Part shown: positions 6,377-7,376 of the stretch, in pieces
How positions within the stretch are numbered: position 1 is the first letter of the stretch
Layout of the letters: every line of letters begins with the position of its first letter
NCBI GenBank assembly: GCA_018894655.1
Contig: JAHIPE010000018.1
Span: 1 to 7,376, forward strand
DNA length: 7,376 nt
Direction: 5' to 3'
Source: Actinomycetota bacterium
GTDB taxonomy: Bacteria; Actinomycetota; Geothermincolia; Fen-727; Anoxymicrobiaceae
Translations under genes and position numbers: made by a program
Notes under the pieces: generated by a model
What the model was told of the DNA's origin: nothing
Database searches by the model: none
What the model saw: the letters and a program-made list of their open reading frames with translations, nothing else

Positions 6377-6859
6377 CTACTTCCTTATCGCGGTTATACG
6401 GTACTTCACCTCGCCGGCGGGGGCGGAAACAATAACCACCTCGTTGACCTTGCGGCCCATCACCGCCTTGCCAACCGGGCTCAGGAAAGAGATCATATGG
6501 TTATCAGGGTTCGCTTCGGCAGGGCCCACTATGCGGTACTCCTGCTTCTTCCTCGATGAGCCTACCTGCCTTATCTCCACCAGTGACCCTATCCCGACCT
6601 CCTTGGTCTTCACGTGCTTGCGGTCGATAACGATCGCCTTCGCCAGCATGGTCTCTATCTGGTCGATCCTGTTCTCTATTCGCGCCTGCTCGTTCTTGGC
6701 GTCGTCATACTCCGAGTTCTCGGACAGGTCGCCGTAGCTGACCGCGTTCTTCAGCCGCGCCGCCACCTCGCGCCGCTTGACGTTCTTTAGCTCGTCAAGC
6801 TCCTCGGAAAGGTTCTTCCGGCCGTCCTCGGTGAGTATGACTTCGGTCGTCGGTTCCAT
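6377..6859 (-). CDS. greA: Transcription elongation factor GreA
   Basis: A 160-residue factor that enters the RNA polymerase secondary channel and stimulates cleavage of backtracked transcripts. The N-terminal coiled coil (about 10-80) carries the signature GDLSENSEYDDAKNEQ (43-58); D44 and E47 match the catalytic acidic tip of GreA. The C-terminal FKBP-like domain (about 86-160) includes YRIVGPAEA and ISFLSPVGKAVMG. The frame stays open upstream to 6964, but that extension is not GreA-like. I chose the ATG at 6859 because GGAG (6869-6872) lies 9 nt upstream and the protein length fits the family (about 158). An ATG at 6874 would add MELIK, with its purine run only 2 nt away. Transcription probably starts near 6947 from the promoter at 6954-6981. 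The gene ends 46 nt before repeat copy 2; a CGGGG-GAAG-CCCCG hairpin follows the stop but lacks a T-tract. Confidence 0.96.
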   Translation of the reverse strand: MEPTTEVILTEDGRKNLSEELDELKNVKRREVAARLKNAVSYGDLSENSEYDDAKNEQARIENRIDQIETMLAKAIVIDRKHVKTKEVGIGSLVEIRQVGSSRKKQEYRIVGPAEANPDNHMISFLSPVGKAVMGRKVNEVVIVSAPAGEVKYRITAIRK

Positions 6860-6886
6860 TTTGATCAACTCCATTTCCCCTACCCG

Positions 6887-6925
6887 AAAAAAACAAGCCA
6901 CAGGTCCTGGGGGGTTTAATGGCTT
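6887..6925 (-). terminator. Terminator-like hairpin in the greA leader (possible attenuator)
   Basis: On the minus strand AAGCCA (6920-6925) pairs with TGGCTT (6895-6900) around a 19-nt loop. After one G come seven T residues (6887-6893). The stem is short (6 bp, three G-C), so termination would be weak or partial. It lies downstream of the predicted greA promoter and upstream of the greA start, which is the layout of an attenuator. Alternatively it ends transcripts coming from the GGDEF gene. Confidence 0.4.
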
Positions 6926-6953
6926 CACTGCTACTGCCGGAGCAATGGGAAGT

Positions 6954-6981
6954 ATTATACACATCGCCCCATGCTTTGCAA
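6954..6981 (-). promoter_or_regulatory. Predicted sigma-70-type promoter of greA
   Basis: A perfect TATAAT -10 (6954-6959) lies 16 nt from a TTGCAA -35 (6976-6981; 4/6 matches to TTGACA). Predicted start of transcription is near 6947, giving a leader of about 88 nt that contains the terminator-like hairpin. This is the best promoter match seen in the window. Confidence 0.55.
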
Positions 6982-7042
6982 GCGAAGCTTGGTGGCCCCG
7001 GGGGATGGCGACGTTGTCTCACCGATGATTGTGTACGAGGTA

Positions 7043-7102
7043 GAGGTCAGGCCTTCTTGCCATATCGTTTAATGTCGGCCACTGCTTTAAGGCGCTGACC
7101 CC
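7043..7102. repeat. Imperfect 60-bp hairpin between the GGDEF gene and greA
   Basis: GAGGTCAGGCCTT (7043-7055) pairs with AAGGCGCTGACCCC (7089-7102): 12 pairs, one mismatch (7044/7101) and one bulged base (7094). The loop is 33 nt. It is unrelated to the 165-bp repeats. No T-tract follows on either strand, so a simple intrinsic terminator is unlikely. The (G)GGTCAG-type arms resemble palindromes scattered in many environmental genomes, but I cannot confirm a family from one copy. Confidence 0.5.
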
Positions 7103-7116
7103 ACTGTTTAGGGTTT

Positions 7117-7376
7117 CTAGAGCGCTGCGGAAACCGAGTTCCGGCCGTCTTGCTTGGCGGCGTAGAGGGCGAGGTCAGCCTTGCGGATGAGATCGTCCTC
7201 CTCGTCGGTGTCCTGGGGGAACGTCGCGACCCCGATGCTGATGGTCAGGTTCTTCACGCGCATATCCTCCTCGCCGGGGAAGTGGAAATCAGACACCGCC
7301 CGGCGCACCTTCTCCGCCACTACCATCGCTTCGAACGAATCGGTCTCCGGGAGCACCACGCAGAACTCGTCGCCCC
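7117..7376 (-). CDS. GGDEF-domain protein (probable diguanylate cyclase), C-terminal part
   Basis: Partial: the gene enters from beyond 7376, and the last 85 whole codons plus the stop TAG (7117-7119) are visible. The window edge cuts the signature itself: GDEF is encoded at 7363-7374, and the two bases 7375-7376 read GG on this strand, consistent with a preceding glycine, so the motif is intact GGDEF. Downstream are the conserved LTISIGVATFP and ADLALYAAKQDGRNSV segments of the catalytic domain. Such domains make cyclic di-GMP from two GTP. The inhibitory RxxD site and any sensor domain lie outside the window. The domain ends the protein, and the product cannot be assigned a specific signal or pathway. 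Confidence 0.9.
   Translation of the reverse strand, partial: GDEFCVVLPETDSFEAMVVAEKVRRAVSDFHFPGEEDMRVKNLTISIGVATFPQDTDEEDDLIRKADLALYAAKQDGRNSVSAAL

Overview
The window is a GC-rich bacterial chromosome segment in which every protein-coding gene lies on the minus strand. Read in the direction of transcription (high to low coordinates), the order is: the 3' end of a GGDEF-domain gene, greA, lysS, mcsA, mcsB, clpC. The ClpC protein closely resembles actinobacterial ClpC1 in its N-terminal domain. It sits beside mcsA and mcsB, the protein-arginine-kinase pair best known from Bacillota and absent from the well-studied high-GC Actinobacteria. I infer a deep-branching actinobacterial lineage or a high-GC Bacillota relative. 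This is an inference from motifs, not a measured placement.

Layout by position. 1-108: no gene seen. 109-272: copy 1 of a structured repeat, starting 2 nt after the clpC stop. 275-2737: clpC, with a TTG start. 2795-3850: mcsB. 3831-4373: mcsA, overlapping mcsB. 4374-4510: leader with a weak -10-like box and a 16-bp perfect palindrome touching the mcsA ribosome binding site. 4511-6061: lysS. 6167-6331: copy 2 of the structured repeat, in the opposite orientation. 6377-6859: greA, with a good promoter (6954-6981) and a terminator-like hairpin inside its leader (6887-6925). 7043-7102: an unrelated imperfect hairpin. 7117-7376: C-terminal end of a GGDEF protein that runs off the window.

How the genes work together. 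McsB phosphorylates arginines on client proteins, McsA is its zinc-binding activator, and ClpC reads phosphoarginine and unfolds the marked proteins for ClpP. Writer, activator and reader are all present and look intact. The repressor gene ctsR, which usually heads this operon, is not here; lysS takes its place upstream. lysS and greA are housekeeping genes for translation and transcript elongation.

The most unusual feature is the pair of ~165-bp repeats in inverted orientation that bracket lysS-mcsA-mcsB-clpC. They are about 92% identical. The differences between them largely preserve base pairing: there are two fully compensatory changes, and G-U pairs that are kept in only one transcribed orientation. 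This points to a structured RNA or hairpin element rather than a protein.
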